From NCBI GenBank assembly GCA_030280995.1, contig JASXTE010000011.1:3068001-3132000 (forward strand): 64,000 bases of DNA, in the 5' to 3' direction. The notes under the pieces were generated by a model. The model saw nothing but the letters and a program-made list of their open reading frames with translations. It did no database searches and was not told the origin of the DNA. The position numbers were made by a program, and so were the translations under genes. Each line of letters begins with the position of its first letter. The first letter of the stretch is position 1. This document shows positions 1-11,756 of the stretch, in pieces. This DNA is from Hemileia vastatrix. Taxonomy: Eukaryota; Basidiomycota; Pucciniomycetes; Pucciniales; Zaghouaniaceae.

Positions 1-1102
1 GTATAATGGAGTTCTATTAAGTGCCCTCCTATGATGCCTAAATTTATAATTTAATATCTTACATAATAATTTTTTTATATAAATTCATCAATATTTTATT
101 TTATTATCAAATTTAATAGAGCAAGTATCTTGAATTATTATATATGCATAAGCTTAAGTTAGATCAATTTGTGCTCAATTTGTGCTCATCAGAGGACCAA
201 AATCAAGTTCTGGAGGATCAACTTCTGCATAATTTGGAATCAGTTGATATTCTGTCTATAATCAATCTGAGAAAAAATGTAAATTTAACTCTAATTTACT
301 TATGTTTATAAAGTATTCATAAACCTGGCATAATTAAGGGACACTCTAAATTTCAAGAGAGGGGATTGATAGAAATTCACCCCTAGATTTCCCGTGGTGA
401 TAGTATGAAAAAATAAAAAGACATCAATAATTGAGTCTGCCCTAGAAGGTGGTCTCTGCTGTTGTTACCTATTTACATTATTTATGAAAGTAAGAAGATG
501 TTAATAAGAGCAATGAGTAAAAGAAATATAAAATATAACCTAAAATAAAATAAATGATTATTTATTGAGCAAGATGAAAAAGACAAGGGAAAATGTAAGC
601 ACGACCAGGTATATAAGCTAGCATCTTGCTCAACATTATGCATATGGTTGGATAGTAACATGAGAAAGACACAAAAATATGTATATGTCTCTACACATGT
701 ATAGTAACATCTACAAAAATAGTAAAATCTGTGAACACCTCTAAATAGAGTGCGTCAATAATTGTATAAAATAAAAAATAGAAAATGAAATAATCAGGTG
801 TTCTTACAAATGTCCCCCATATTTGTATTCCCTAACACCATCCTCATGACAGGTCAGGAGTGAAATAAAAATATATTAATTCAAAAATTTAAATTCAAAT
901 TATATTATTTTAAAATGGTAGTTATAGAAAACTTTAAAATAAATAATTGGTATGTACAGTAGATACATTCTATTGACACATTCTTAATATTTGCAATATC
1001 TTATTCTGGAATCTTCCTTCTCTCATACTTCTGTATATGTAATTTTAGCTCCGTTGTTTCTCTCCTTTTTGCCTATATAAGGCCTCCCATTTTGGTTGTT
1101 TT
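1..1102. other. AT-rich flank without a gene
   Basis: No open reading frame of substance on either strand, and no RNA gene. A TATA-like stretch lies at about 1070-1082. The last five bases (1098-1102, GTTTT) are the target duplication of the adjoining retroelement. Confidence 0.6.
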
Positions 1103-1255
1103 TACTGCAAGGTATCAGCCAACTGGACTCCAGAAAGAACCATAAACAATTACTCACCTGTTGCACAGTATCAGCCAACTGGACTCCGGAAAGAACTGGA
1201 GAACAGGAGGTACCACTGCAAAAGTATATCTACAATAATGACTAAGTACATAACA
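1103..1255 (-). repeat. 3' LTR of copia element 1
   Basis: Matches the LTR at 9195-9364 over nearly all its length, including two internal copies of a segment around TCAGCCAACTGGACTCC. On the minus strand it starts TGTTATGTACTTAG. Its far end reads TA where the other copy has CA, an apparent point change. It is followed by the target duplication. Confidence 0.65.
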
Positions 1256-1264
1256 TCCCCCCAC
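1256..1264 (-). other. polypurine tract of copia element 1
   Basis: On the minus strand GTGGGGGGA lies directly before the LTR start TGTTATG, the usual position of the plus-strand primer of an LTR retroelement. Confidence 0.55.
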
Positions 1265-1474
1265 TTAGTCATTAGAATAATTCCAACACTACCACTGTGA
1301 TCCCCCTCATTAACCTTTCCATCCAATAAAATAACCAACTCAATAAGAAAAGAAAAAAATAAATTTAAATTTAAAAAGAAAAAGAAAAAGAAAATAGTCA
1401 TATCTTTATCAAGTATCCCCCCCAGCCACCATTACCATTTAAAACCATTTCACCCAATACTAAATACTAAATAA

Positions 1475-1560
1475 GAGAGAGAGAGAGAAAGAAAAAAAAA
1501 TGAAAATGAAAATGAAAATGAAAATAATAATAATAATTTTTATTTTATTTTTATTTATTT
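1475..1560. repeat. simple-sequence cluster
   Basis: A GA run, then four to five units of GAAAAT, then AAT units and a T-rich ATTT run. Confidence 0.8.
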
Positions 1561-2796
1561 ATTCTACCACACACAAACACAAAGGGGGGAAAAAATGAGG
1601 ACTGGTAGGCGAGTCGTTTTTTTTTAATTTTGGACTAACCTTGTTGTAACCTGGTTATAATTCTGGGTAGGCTTAAACTTATCTTTTTTACAAATTTTTG
1701 ATGCTATATACAGGTCTGATGCATGATAAAAGTAAAGAAGTTTATCTCATTTCTTTAAAATATACCATTCTTAATTTTTTTAATTTCATTTCTTAATATA
1801 TGTTCTGATAAATTTTTTTATTAATTTATATCAAATTTTTGGCCACTTTAAAATATTTTTATTTTGATAATTATAGACTTCTTAAGTTCCATAAAATATT
1901 TATATTTGTTCAACTCTTTTTTTACACATATTATCTGGTTCAAATTTCCATACTATATGTACTTCAATCCACTTCCACATAATGAAATATTGAAATATGT
2001 AGAAAATGAAAAATAATTAGTACAAAGTAAAAATTATTGCTCAAATTTAATGAAAAAAATATTTATTTTTCATCTAAATTTTATATCCATTATTCATGAA
2101 TAATGAAATAAAATATTGGCCAGATTCCATAGGCATATTAAATTTTTTTTTTAAATTTATGTCATTTTTAATATAAATTTTCAACAAGAGTGGATGATTT
2201 CTTTCCCATTCTTCAAGGCCCATTTTTTATTTTTTGACCTCAGGTAGATTAATCAAAGAAAATCTACCCCCCTTAGTTATAAAATCTTTCTCCACTCACT
2301 CTTTGTGCTCCACTAATAATAAAACCAAAAAAACCTTGAAAGCATTCATTGTATCCTACTTTGTACTCTTATATACACTCCGTTCTATATGTTTAACTAT
2401 CATCCCCCAGTGTGTCCTCTCCCAGTTGCATAAATCCCATACATTTTTTTTTGCAAAGATCACACTTCCCCAATTTTTTACTGTCTTGAATTCCCTGTTC
2501 TACCCCCCAAATCCTATTTTTTCTGCTTGAATTACCCCCCACTTCTTTACAATCCCTCATTTACCCCTGAAAAGATCTTTTTTTTCACCCTCAGGATCCC
2601 TATTGCACCTCTACATTTTACGTTTTTCTCCACCGGCCTTTCCCAGCTTGCCCCCCATAAATCCTGCTTGTCACCAAGTTACACTCTCACACCCCCACAT
2701 TTTATGGTAAAAGTTCTTTAGAAACTCTTTTTTTCATTTGGCCTGATGTCTTATACCACCCCTCTAAAGTATTTTGTACTTACTCATTTAAAGTTT

Positions 2797-2950
2797 CAAG
2801 TCATGTGCATCAAAGTGTTGCAGCATCACTTAGCTGCACGTGATCTCAGTTTTTTTCCTCCCCTTCACTCAAAAAATTGACTCTGGGCCTTAAAAACACA
2901 AGTCACGTGCAGGAAAGTGTCGCAGCAACACTTCCTTGCACGTGACCTCA
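2797..2950. repeat. tandem pair of hairpin units
   Basis: Two related units about 102 bp apart. The second (2902-2946) folds into a 19-bp stem with two mismatches, arms starting GTCACGTGCA and ending TGCACGTGAC. The first (2800-2844) is a decayed version, with GTCATGTGCA against TGCACGTGAT. Confidence 0.7.
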
Positions 2951-5014
2951 GTATTTTCATTGCACTTTTTTCTTCTCTTTAACTCAGTGCATTAGAAAAA
3001 TTAATCACATATAATTTAATTTTTCTAAAGACCTTTTTTTAATGAAACTGGGGGGATGTAAGGGACTGTGTAAGACAGTAGAGTGAAGGGAGAAATATTG
3101 GGTGGGGCAAGGGGCTAGTATAGAAAATGAGTAACTTCAGAGGATGAAAAAGACAATGAGTATTGTTATAAATAAATTTAAAAGGAGGGCTTGTAGGGAA
3201 AAAAAAGGAAAATTGATAGAGAAGGAGGGGGTTGAAGAGGTAAAAAAATTTGTGTAAGTAGAAGAGATTTAACACCCCTTTTAGTAACTCAAGAGCCAGA
3301 AGGGGGGTACCTGCAGGGGCAAAAGAGGGGATTAAAAAGAGAAAAAAGGAGGATACAGAGGAGCTGTTACAGGAAATTTAAAAGTGATTTCTTCCTCCGC
3401 ATATTTAAATTAAATAGTAAAGACATTATATAGAAAATTTAATTTAAGACTACCCAATACAATGATTCATTTTTTTTAAAAAAAATTTTGCCTTAAAGAT
3501 AAAGTATTTTCCCGGTATATGTATTTTGGCAAGACTATCATTTAATAAAAAATTTTCTAAGCTGAATGAATGTTTGAAAAACATTTTTGAATTCACATTA
3601 TATAATTCTTCATCTCATATTCCATTTTTTTCATCCACCAAAAAAAATAAATAAATAGAGGTTATGAATTATCACCACAGAATTGTTAAAAAAACTTAAC
3701 TAATGTAAATATTTTATTGGAACAAACAAAATGTGATGCATCAACTACATCAAGATGCCTTAATTTATGATTTATGCAGAAGTAATAGTAGAACTTGTGA
3801 ATTCTGATAAGCAAAAATTTCTGAGTTAGATAAAAATAATTTGAAAAGGAGAAAAAAGGAAAAAATAATATAAAATAAATGTGGTGAAAAATTAGTGAAC
3901 ACCATATCTAGCACTTCAAACCATGGGAAAAAAAATTAAATAAATCAATTTTTTACAATTAAATCCTCAAAATCACTTGTTACACTAACTTTAAACAAGA
4001 TATTGGTATCAAAAGCATGTCACATACTGAAGTTTATTAAAGAATAAAAATGCAAGATGAGAGAAACAGAAAAACCAAACTTCATAGAAAACAAAGAAAA
4101 ATTGAAAGTGAAAAATTGCTAATGAGTCTATTACTTTATAAAAATCTTTTTAAAATATTCCATTAAATTTAAAGAATTTAAAGTGGTAAGATATTGTAGT
4201 TTTTTCCACTTTTATTTTTCAGAATAATTTTCAAAAAAAAAACTTTTCCGAATCATCAAGGGGATAAGTATGTTTATTTTTCTCATTTTTCAAAAATTAA
4301 CAACTAATATGATTTTTTTTCTAAAAAAATGTCATTTCAGGTCACAAATATTTGTTTTTACAAAATTTGATGTATGATAGATATAAAATCATGAATAAAA
4401 AGCTGTAGTTATTTTTTTGTAAAAAATATTTTTTGGGGATATAACATCTTTCTTTTTTTTCCTACCTCTGTAATAGAAGACATAGCAGTTGAATCATTGC
4501 ACCAGATAATTAAATATATATTTATAAATTAAAAATTCATGAGCAGAACTATAATATTCTTTTACAGCTCCTCATGCACAAAATAAGTAGATAATCAATA
4601 TTTTATATAAAATTTAATAAATTTTTATCATAAATTCATTTTTAATAAAGATGATCAATAAATACTGAAAATGAAATGTGCATCAAAGTTTAATATGTCC
4701 TTTACATCTATATTAAATATTTATTGTGTGTCCATGAAATAAGTTCAGTATGAATATATTTTGATTATTTTATATGGATATTTATATAACTATAGTATGT
4801 CTCTTTTAAGATATGCAAGATTCATCAACATTGAAAAAAGAATTAATTTATTTTCTTCCTTCTTGAGGTCATGATTTCAAGGCACAAAAAGAGGGAGGAA
4901 GTAGAAAAGAATTTTTAAAATATTTACTTGAAATTTTTTCACTCATACCCACCCCTACAAGATTACTCCAAAGATTACTCCAGAAGACCTGAAAAATGAC
5001 TTGATTGCAAGTCC

Positions 5015-6757
5015 TCATTTTTTCCCCCCTGTGACATCCTTCCTTCTTAGTAAAGTGAGAGATGGGCCCAGTGCCTTAGTGAGAATATCAGCATGCATTT
5101 GAGCAGTAGGGACCCATTCTAAAGTAGCTTTTTTGAAGAAGAGTTGTTCATTTACGATATAAAAAGATCTATCAACATGCCTTGTTCTTTTATTTCCAGG
5201 ATTATCTTTTGCATTAGCTATTGCACCCTTGTTGTCACAAAAGATTTTTATTGGAGGAACTTCAGGGAAGATGTCTTTGAGAATATTTGAGATCCAGATA
5301 GCATCCTTGATACCCATTCCAAGTGAGACATATTCAGCTGTCATTGAGGAGTCACTAACTTTCAGTTGACGCCTAGAGGTCCAAAAAATGGGGCATGAAT
5401 TAAGTAGTAGAAGATGACCTGACTGAGCTCTGGAGAATTCTTTATTATTCCAGGTTGCATCAGAGAAGAAGGTGAGTACAAGGGGAAGATCACAGTCAGG
5501 ATGAATATGGAGTTGAAGTTTAGCTGTATGTTGAACATATTGAAGGAGATGATTAAGTGCTTTCCAGTGAGTAGAGGTAGTTTTTGAAGAGAATCTAGCT
5601 ATAAAATTGACAGGAAAAGAAATATCTGGTCTTGTTGCCACTGCTACATAACTGAGAGCACCAAAGTTAGAGAGATATTTAGTTGTATCAATAGCTTCAT
5701 CTTCATCCTTTGCTGTTTTATTGTGAATGTTATTTGGAAGGGGGAACAAGTAGTGAGGCCACAAGGGTTGTGAGTCTTCAAAATCTTCTCAATGAGTTGG
5801 AAATTGTTGAGATCAAAACCTTCAGGAACCTCCTTGATTTCCACTCCCACTATTCCATCTACTTTATCACTCCACCTCACCTTCAAACTACCATCCAAAC
5901 CATCCTCCGATTCCTTCAAGAACATTACACTACTACCAGTCACAATTCCATCATTCACATGAATCCAAATCACACCCATAGAATCTTTCTTTCTTAGAAT
6001 ATAAAAAGACTTATGATATTGACTTGCCCTATATCCCAGAGCACCCAACTTGCTGGCTATGTGGAGCCACCAGCATCTAGCAGCTTGCTTTGTGCCATAG
6101 AGAGCTTTCTTAAGGCGTAAAGCACTATTTTTATCTTTCAGCTGATAACCTTCAGGAGGACATACCCAGATTGCTTCATCAATAGGACTGTGAAGGTAAG
6201 CTGCAGTGACATCAAAAGACTTTATTGGACACTGGTGATAAGCTTCAAGAGTAAGAAGAATGCGCTGGGAAGCAAAAGTTGCAGTAGGAGCAAAAATTTC
6301 AGTGAAATCAATGCCATATTGCTGAAGGAAATCTTTTGCTACATAGCGAGCCTTGAATGTTGGAGATGGGGAAGAAGGATTTTTATAGTGAATACCCATT
6401 TGGAATTTGTGATCTTGGCACCTGCAGGGACTTTGTCTTCATAACACACATCCATGTCCTTCATGTTGTCCAATTCTCTTTTGCAAGCTTGTTCCCATTT
6501 TTGGCAATCAGGTGAAAGCATAGCTTGCAAGTGTGTTCTTGGAACAACAGATGAGTGAGAAATATCCTTTTTGATAACATCAGAAACTGATTTTTCTTGA
6601 GAAAGAAGAGTCTCTTCATCCTTGAAATAACCAAGTTTTCAATTATTGAGGATGTGATCAATAGAACCTTTGGATGGTGGATCAGGTGGTGGGGCTTGGA
6701 GAGAGATATTGTGGGATGGGAGATTGTCACCAGGAAATTTGGCCATTTCAGATTCAA
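5015..6757 (-). pseudogene. copia reverse transcriptase and RNase H, broken
   Basis: The reverse transcriptase part (about 6530-5700) begins near a conserved KWVF motif and contains YLHSPIDEAIW and LRLKKALYGTKQAARCWW, both typical of copia. The usual VDDG active-site motif reads VNDG, so one catalytic Asp appears to be Asn. The frame changes near 5700, and an RNase H segment (5764-5015) follows with TRPDI, FFSDATW, MTAEY, FCDNKGAIA and HADILTK. At least one frameshift lies between the two parts and further breaks lie upstream. The loss of the catalytic Asp would inactivate the enzyme even if the frame were intact. Confidence 0.85.
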
Positions 6758-6964
6758 AAAAGGTTTTTGTCTCTTGATGCCAAAAAATCCAACCAGTATT
6801 GTTCAAGGAGTAATACACACACTTACAAATGAGATCTCTTTGATCAAGTTTTTGTCAAGTTTCCTTGTGGATATGGACATAAGCGGTTTCAACAAAGATT
6901 CAAAAATTAGAATATTTGGGGTCACAGTTCTGCATCAGATGTAAGGGAGTTTTGTCACCAGTTT

Positions 6965-7697
6965 TTAAATTGGGAGGTGATTGTGAACATAAGCTGCCCA
7001 TTTGTAAGCAAGTCCCCAGAAACATTCTGGAAGTTTGCTAGCAAGAAGAATTGTATTTGCAATATCACCAACAGTGCGGTTAAAACATTCAGCTGTGCCG
7101 TTTTGCTCATGATGGTAAGGACAAGAAATTTCATGAGTTGCTCCAATTTCATCCAGTATTTGAGCCATCTGTTTACTATGCATTTCATCTCCACCTAACC
7201 TTAGGGCTTGAAGTTTCTTTCCAGTGACATTTTCCAACTTTTTATAAAAGGAAACAAAAGCTGAAGTAGCATCAGATTTGGATTAGAGAAAAAAAACTTC
7301 ACCATATGAGGTTGAACTTTCTCTAAACATAGCAGCCCATCTAGCACCATTGACTATGGGATCTATAGGTCCAACCAAGTCACCAACAATAAGACTCATT
7401 AAAGATTCAGGTCATTTTTTCTCTTGTTGCTGATGCTGTTCTTGTACTTTTGGCAATTTCACAATCTTCACAATTGATTGATCCATGTGGAATTGACAAA
7501 GGGAGACCAGAACCTAAAGATTGACAGATGACTTGTTTGACAATTTTTTCACTTGTGTGACCTAGTCGCCAGTGCCGATACATGAGGAAGCCTTTCATAG
7601 CAGGTGGTCGATTGATAACTGCATTCTTTTTCACTGTTTGAAAAATGAGGGGAGCAAGAAAGAATTTGAAGAGGGGGAAGAAGATCCAGCCGCACAT
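6965..7697 (-). pseudogene. copia integrase region, broken
   Basis: The segment at 7697-7407 carries the pre-integrase zinc-binding pattern, with HWRLGH followed by CEDCEIAKSTR. The segment at 7237-6965 carries the end of the integrase core, with EISCPYHHEQNGTAECFNRT; the Glu there fits the third acidic residue of the DDE triad. The middle of the core (about 7400-7240) is interrupted by stops and frame changes. The strand and order match the reverse transcriptase downstream. Confidence 0.75.
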
Positions 7698-7699
7698 TC

Positions 7700-8165
7700 A
7701 CCACCTGAGGTTACATCAACACTAATAAAATTGTTAGATTTTTCAGCTTCACACCTTTCAATCAATTCTTCCACAGACACATCCTCAGATTCCTCCAGTT
7801 TTAAGTTGATCCAATCAACACACTTGTAGAGTTTCTCTATGTTTGCAGCTGCAATGTGGGATTAATGGATGCGGCTGAATTCGTCAAGTAAGTGGTGGTA
7901 CAATTGATATGGTGTCCAATCAGCGTCAATATTGAGATGAAGTTCTGAAGTGAGCATTTGATAAATGATGTTGAATGTCATCAGTTCAGCTCCTTGATCA
8001 GCTGGCATTCATTGATTGAAAGTATAGTCAATGGTACCAACAATGCTTTTAACTAATGCCAAGGTGCTTTTGTGCCAACCCTCCCAGTTGTCCAAATCTT
8101 TGTTGAGCTTTGGCAAGTTTTCAGTAAGATCCAAAACTAATTTCATTGCCTCTAGACGTTGCTGT
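7700..8165 (-). pseudogene. copia gag-like region, broken
   Basis: Minus-strand translation gives a gag-like segment starting near 8150, with LDNWEGWHKSTLALVKSIVG and later YKCVDWINLKLEESEDVSVE. Stops fall near 8010 and 7863. No zinc knuckle is visible. The assignment rests mainly on position, between leader and integrase. Confidence 0.45.
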
Positions 8166-8170
8166 AAGAA

Positions 8171-8390
8171 GGAGAGATCTTTATACTAGCGTAAGTGATT
8201 TCTATCTTTATGATAATCACTGATGCTGATGTTTAAGAACTGCGCTAACCTGGAGTGAAATGTAAGTAATTCTACTTTATAACGTAAGTAATTTGTACAC
8301 AGACTGTGCTGACCTTTATACTAGCCTAAGTGATTTCTATCTTTATGATAATCACTGATGCTGATGTTTAAGAACTGCGCTCACCTGGAA
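8171..8390 (-). repeat. duplicated leader segment
   Basis: About 70 bp (8181-8250) recurs at 8316-8385, about 135 bp away and almost unchanged. It lies between the gag-like region and the 5' end of the element. Confidence 0.75.
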
Positions 8391-8774
8391 ATATCAACGT
8401 ATACATAGTTTTGAGAAAAAAGAAAAAGATGAGAAAATACATCAGTGAATTGTAGTGTATTTATACTGTTAGCCTGTCCTAAATTAAACACTATACATGT
8501 TGTAATGAAACATCCCTATATATATGTAACCATACTACATCTTGTGTGTCACAACTACTCCCATTGTAGCTAGGTGAAAGCCGATGAACTAGGACGCTTT
8601 TGGAATCATGCCAAGATATCTGTATACTGGATATTGATTTATAGTCTGCTTAGATACGATTTATCCTAACAGTTGCTTCATTAACAGCAGACTATTTACA
8701 CATTGAGTGGAGCAGGTAGATTCATAGGAGGGAGCCAATGAGGCATTGGATGATGAAGACAATGGCATGATGTC

Positions 8775-9045
8775 TCAATGATGAGTATAAGACAGGAGAG
8801 TGGAAGGGGGGAAATTCTGAGACAGAGGGAGGTATTCTAATATAGGGGAAGGTAGTCCAAGATAGGGGGAGAGGTTTTGAGGGAGAGGGATGAGTTACAA
8901 GAGAAGAGAGTGGTTTCCAAGCAAGGGAGATAAATTCCAAGAGAGAGGGAGGATTTCTGAGGGAGAGAGAGGGTTTATGAGGGGCAGGTGGACAGGTTAA
9001 GAGAGAGGGGAGTGTTCCGAGATGAATTTTGTGAATTAGATATGT
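8775..9045. repeat. purine-rich degenerate minisatellite
   Basis: Loose units of roughly 30 bp built on GAGAGGGAGG followed by a T-rich piece. The plus strand is almost free of C over long stretches. No coding signal. Confidence 0.6.
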
Positions 9046-9180
9046 TGGGAGGGTTAAATTTTACCAGTGCATAGAAGTAAGTCTTTTCAGACTGCACTGG
9101 GGGTCTTTCGGCTACTCACACTGCTCTTCTGCTAACATAGTGGAGTCTTGGATCACTGATAGCTACTTATGCCAATGCAG

Positions 9181-9194
9181 GACAGCCCATAACC
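9181..9194 (-). other. possible primer binding site
   Basis: On the minus strand GGTTATGGGCTGTC begins directly after the CA end of the 5' LTR, where a tRNA primer should pair. The tRNA cannot be identified from the window. Confidence 0.4.
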
Positions 9195-9364
9195 TGTTGC
9201 ACGGTGTCAGCCAACTGGACTCCGGAAAGAACCGTAATCAATTACTCACCTGTTGCACGGTATCAGCCAACTGGACTCCGGAAAGACCCGGAGAACAGGA
9301 GGTACCGCTGCAACAGTATATCTACAATAATGACTAAGTACATAAGCTTCCTAAGTACATAACA
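9195..9364 (-). repeat. 5' LTR of copia element 1
   Basis: Starts TG and ends CA on the minus strand. It is 17 bp longer than the other LTR because a short stretch including TAAGTACATA is duplicated near its start. The target duplication GTTTT follows at 9365-9369. Confidence 0.65.
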
Positions 9365-9544
9365 GTTTTTGATCATTCCATTCTCACCTAACATAATTTA
9401 TTATATTTATATAACACACATCTATTACTGCTATTACTACCTTAGTATTTACATCTATGTACTTCTAAGTTTTCAAAGTAATAATAATAATTATCCTTTA
9501 CCTTTTCATTGTGTATTAAACTTATAAAGATAAAAAATACGTAC

Positions 9545-9621
9545 CTTTTTGAAATCTTGAATTTCCCACCTTTCACCGCCATTGGACTGCTGTTAAATCT
9601 TCTAGACCAAAAGTAATCCAT
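9545..9621 (-). CDS. possible first exon of an unidentified gene
   Basis: Minus-strand frame starting MDYFWSRRFN and ending before a strong 5' splice site, AAAAAG|GTACGT. A second in-frame Met gives MAVKGGKFKISK. The following intron would run into the copia element, which ends at 9364, so later exons could lie beyond the left edge or be lost. I do not recognise the protein. The frame also extends upstream to 9795 as hydrophobic low-complexity sequence that is probably untranslated. Confidence 0.25.
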
Positions 9622-10358
9622 TTTCAAAAGAGGTATTTCCCCCACAGAGGGAAATAAGGATAAGTGGGATGAAGTTTTAACGGTTGGAATATGAAAACAT
9701 GGAAGAAAATTAAAAGTGATTGAAGACGAAATATAAAATAAATAATACAAGAAAAAAAGTAAAAAACCCCAAGAGAACGCAAAAGTTACGCACAATTTTT
9801 TTTCATTTTACCATCAGCTGGAAGTGAGGCAACTCGGTTGGGGGAAAAGTCTGAGCTGTCGAGAAAAACAGACAGCTATCAAACTATACAGCTCTGGTGC
9901 GGTGGAAAGTGGCAGTAATTTTTTAATTTGCGCACAAATCTTTCTTGGTATCTCTGTATATACCATCCTATTGAAGAAAATCGCACCTCCGACAGTGCCT
10001 TTTCATTAGAAGGCATGAGCACTTATTGAGAAATATTCGAGTTGTCGATGGCCAAGTTTGATGTGCAATTTTCAGGGTGGAAGATCAATTCTCATCGTTC
10101 TTGCTTTTCATCCTCGGAAACAAAGGATTGGCAAATTACTCAGCATAAACAATATTCAGAAAGTTGAATAAATAAAGCTTTCGAAATGTCAAGTTGTGCT
10201 ATATTCAAGTCACAATTGTTCTTGATTCCTGACCGTCGATTTAGCTGAAACATTATTTGTGTAGACATTTCATCTCTTCAGTTCCCGACTTTTGAGGCAA
10301 AGAATTTCATTCCATAATTTCGATAGTTTAAATAATTATTGCAAAAAAATAAGTTACA
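9622..10358. promoter_or_regulatory. region upstream of the SigF-like gene
   Basis: Less AT-rich than its surroundings and without a convincing gene. By position it should hold the promoter of the plus-strand gene at 10359 and, if real, of the minus-strand exon at 9621. No specific element can be assigned. Confidence 0.35.
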
Positions 10359-11238
10359 ATGGATGACCCTATCACAGAGGTACGTTAGTTTGCTCTTCAG
10401 GGTAGAAACTTGGGTTGATAAATTGCTTTTAAATGGTATTTAGATTCGCGATGTCGTCAGAGGTGTTGTAGAGCCCAAGACACCCAAGGAAATCACCCAA
10501 AATATTAAAAAGTATATTCCGTTTGGCTATTTATCTCACGGCTTAATTTAACGAATTTTCTCAATCCTGTTAGATATTTTACTTCAGATGCTCGCTTTGA
10601 AAACCCTTTTATACTGGGAATTAAGAGTTTGGGAATCGAACAGTTCATAGGGACTTATAGATTGGTGTAGGTATTTGAATTAAGATACACTTGGAAAAGT
10701 GCCTCACTAAATCCCTTTTCTATCATAGACGATTTTTTGCCCAAAACAATAAAATTGATTTTCACGCTGTGATGTTTAACGATGATAAAACTCAAGCTTG
10801 TACAGGTCAGTATGAGTTTCGATTTAAATATTATTAATCATTACCTGGATGTGGCCACAACTGATTTTTTCTTCTTCTTTTACTTCAATAAAAAGAGCTT
10901 ACAATGCATGTTTACTCTAAGTTCCTTCCAAAATGGAGAGTATTTCGAGTTAGTATTCGATTCATTGTACGAATTGAGCTAAGACAGGAACAGGATGGAA
11001 AATACAGAATAAGCTGGTATGTCATTTTTCATGCTTCTCTGGTTTCTATTGAATTAAGTATAAATTTTACAGGCAACAAGACAATGTGCCGCTGGACTTA
11101 CAGCAAAGCGGATTAAGATATATTCCTTTTCCTGGTGCTTACCTTATTAGCACTTTCCTTAAAATATTAACTGGATTGTGGGCCTATGCCTTCGGGGCTG
11201 TGGTATTACATCTTGATGGTTTACTGGGCCGTTCTTAA
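10359..11238 (+). CDS. SigF-like NTF2-like domain protein, six exons
   Basis: Six exons join in frame to 181 codons: 10359-10379, 10444-10511, 10574-10666, 10729-10805, 10896-11016 and 11073-11238. All introns are GT-AG and 52-90 nt long, with donors such as GTACGT and GTATGT. The protein begins MDDPITEIRDVVRGVVEP and contains YFTSDARFENPF. This resembles the fungal SigF-like NTF2-like domain proteins, which start with a short helix, carry a YFTPDA-type motif and end in a hydrophobic segment. Here the C-terminal 40 residues (from about YIPFPGAYLI) are hydrophobic and look membrane-associated. Function in this family is not established. Exon phases agree throughout and no stop interrupts, so the gene looks intact, in contrast to everything around it. 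Confidence 0.75.
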
Positions 11239-11754
11239 TTGATGAGAAGTTCTATTTTATATTCTTCTTAATCATTGAAAATTTCTATTTTAGATTAATA
11301 GGTTTATATTGTTAACAGTACCTAGAGCCTATTAAATTAACTCATACATAGCTCTAGAGAAATTAATTTGGAAATAATTTTCTATTTAGTAATGATGATC
11401 TTTTGACTGAGACTAAGAAGAAAATATCGAGAAGTGTAAGAAGGAAGCACTGAAGAGTAAGTGAGGGATGATATAAGATAATTTCTTCACGGTTCAAAAG
11501 GGCTGTATTGGCAGTATCACTAAAAAAAAGTGATCCCTTCAGCAAAAAAATATATTGAAACCATTATTATTTGAAAAACTCGATTGGAAAGTCTGATGAT
11601 TTAAGTAAGTAAAGTAATCATGTTGATATCTTTTTAATTGGTACTTTCCTTTTACTTGATTATTAAACATCATTTACAGCTAAATCAAAAAAGCTTTGAG
11701 CAGCTTCCCAAAAAAGTTGCGCAACATACACCACAGAAAAATTGGGGGGGGGGC
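11239..11754. other. no gene seen
   Basis: AT-rich sequence downstream of the SigF-like gene. It ends in a run of about ten G residues (11742-11753) just before the large repeat begins. Confidence 0.6.
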
Positions 11755-11756
11755 GA

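Larger units (their letters stand above)
1265..5014. other. long non-coding tail between pol and 3' LTR
   Basis: No recognisable protein on either strand. Reading frames around 2234-2721 and 3039-3275 consist of T/C-rich or G/A-rich low-complexity sequence with no known motif. The region holds simple repeats near 1475-1560, a polypurine-like tract at 1585 and a duplicated hairpin at 2797-2950. Confidence 0.5.
1103..9364 (-). mobile_element. Ty1/copia-type LTR retrotransposon, degraded
   Basis: Bounded by two direct copies of a short LTR (1103-1255 and 9195-9364) and flanked on both sides by the 5-bp duplication GTTTT (1098-1102, 9365-9369). Read on the minus strand the order is 5' LTR, a presumed primer site, leader, gag-like region, integrase, reverse transcriptase and RNase H, a long non-coding tail, a purine tract and the 3' LTR. 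The pol order (integrase before reverse transcriptase) is that of Ty1/copia. Coding parts are broken by frameshifts and stops, so the element cannot move by itself. The 3.7 kb between pol and the 3' LTR is unusually long. A copia nested in a larger LTR derivative is an alternative. Confidence 0.65.

Noticed and set aside
2234..2721. Two plus-strand reading frames of 98 and 64 codons
   Set aside because: Both are T/C-rich low-complexity translations rich in Pro, Ser and Phe without any motif or splice context, inside a retroelement tail.
8394..8671. A minus-strand segment starting TGTTAGGATAAATC with a TATA-like GTATAAATAC, looking like a copia 5' LTR
   Set aside because: No second copy exists in the window and no target duplication was found. 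The pair at 1103-1255 and 9195-9364 has both. It may be a leader or promoter region, or a remnant of a nested LTR.
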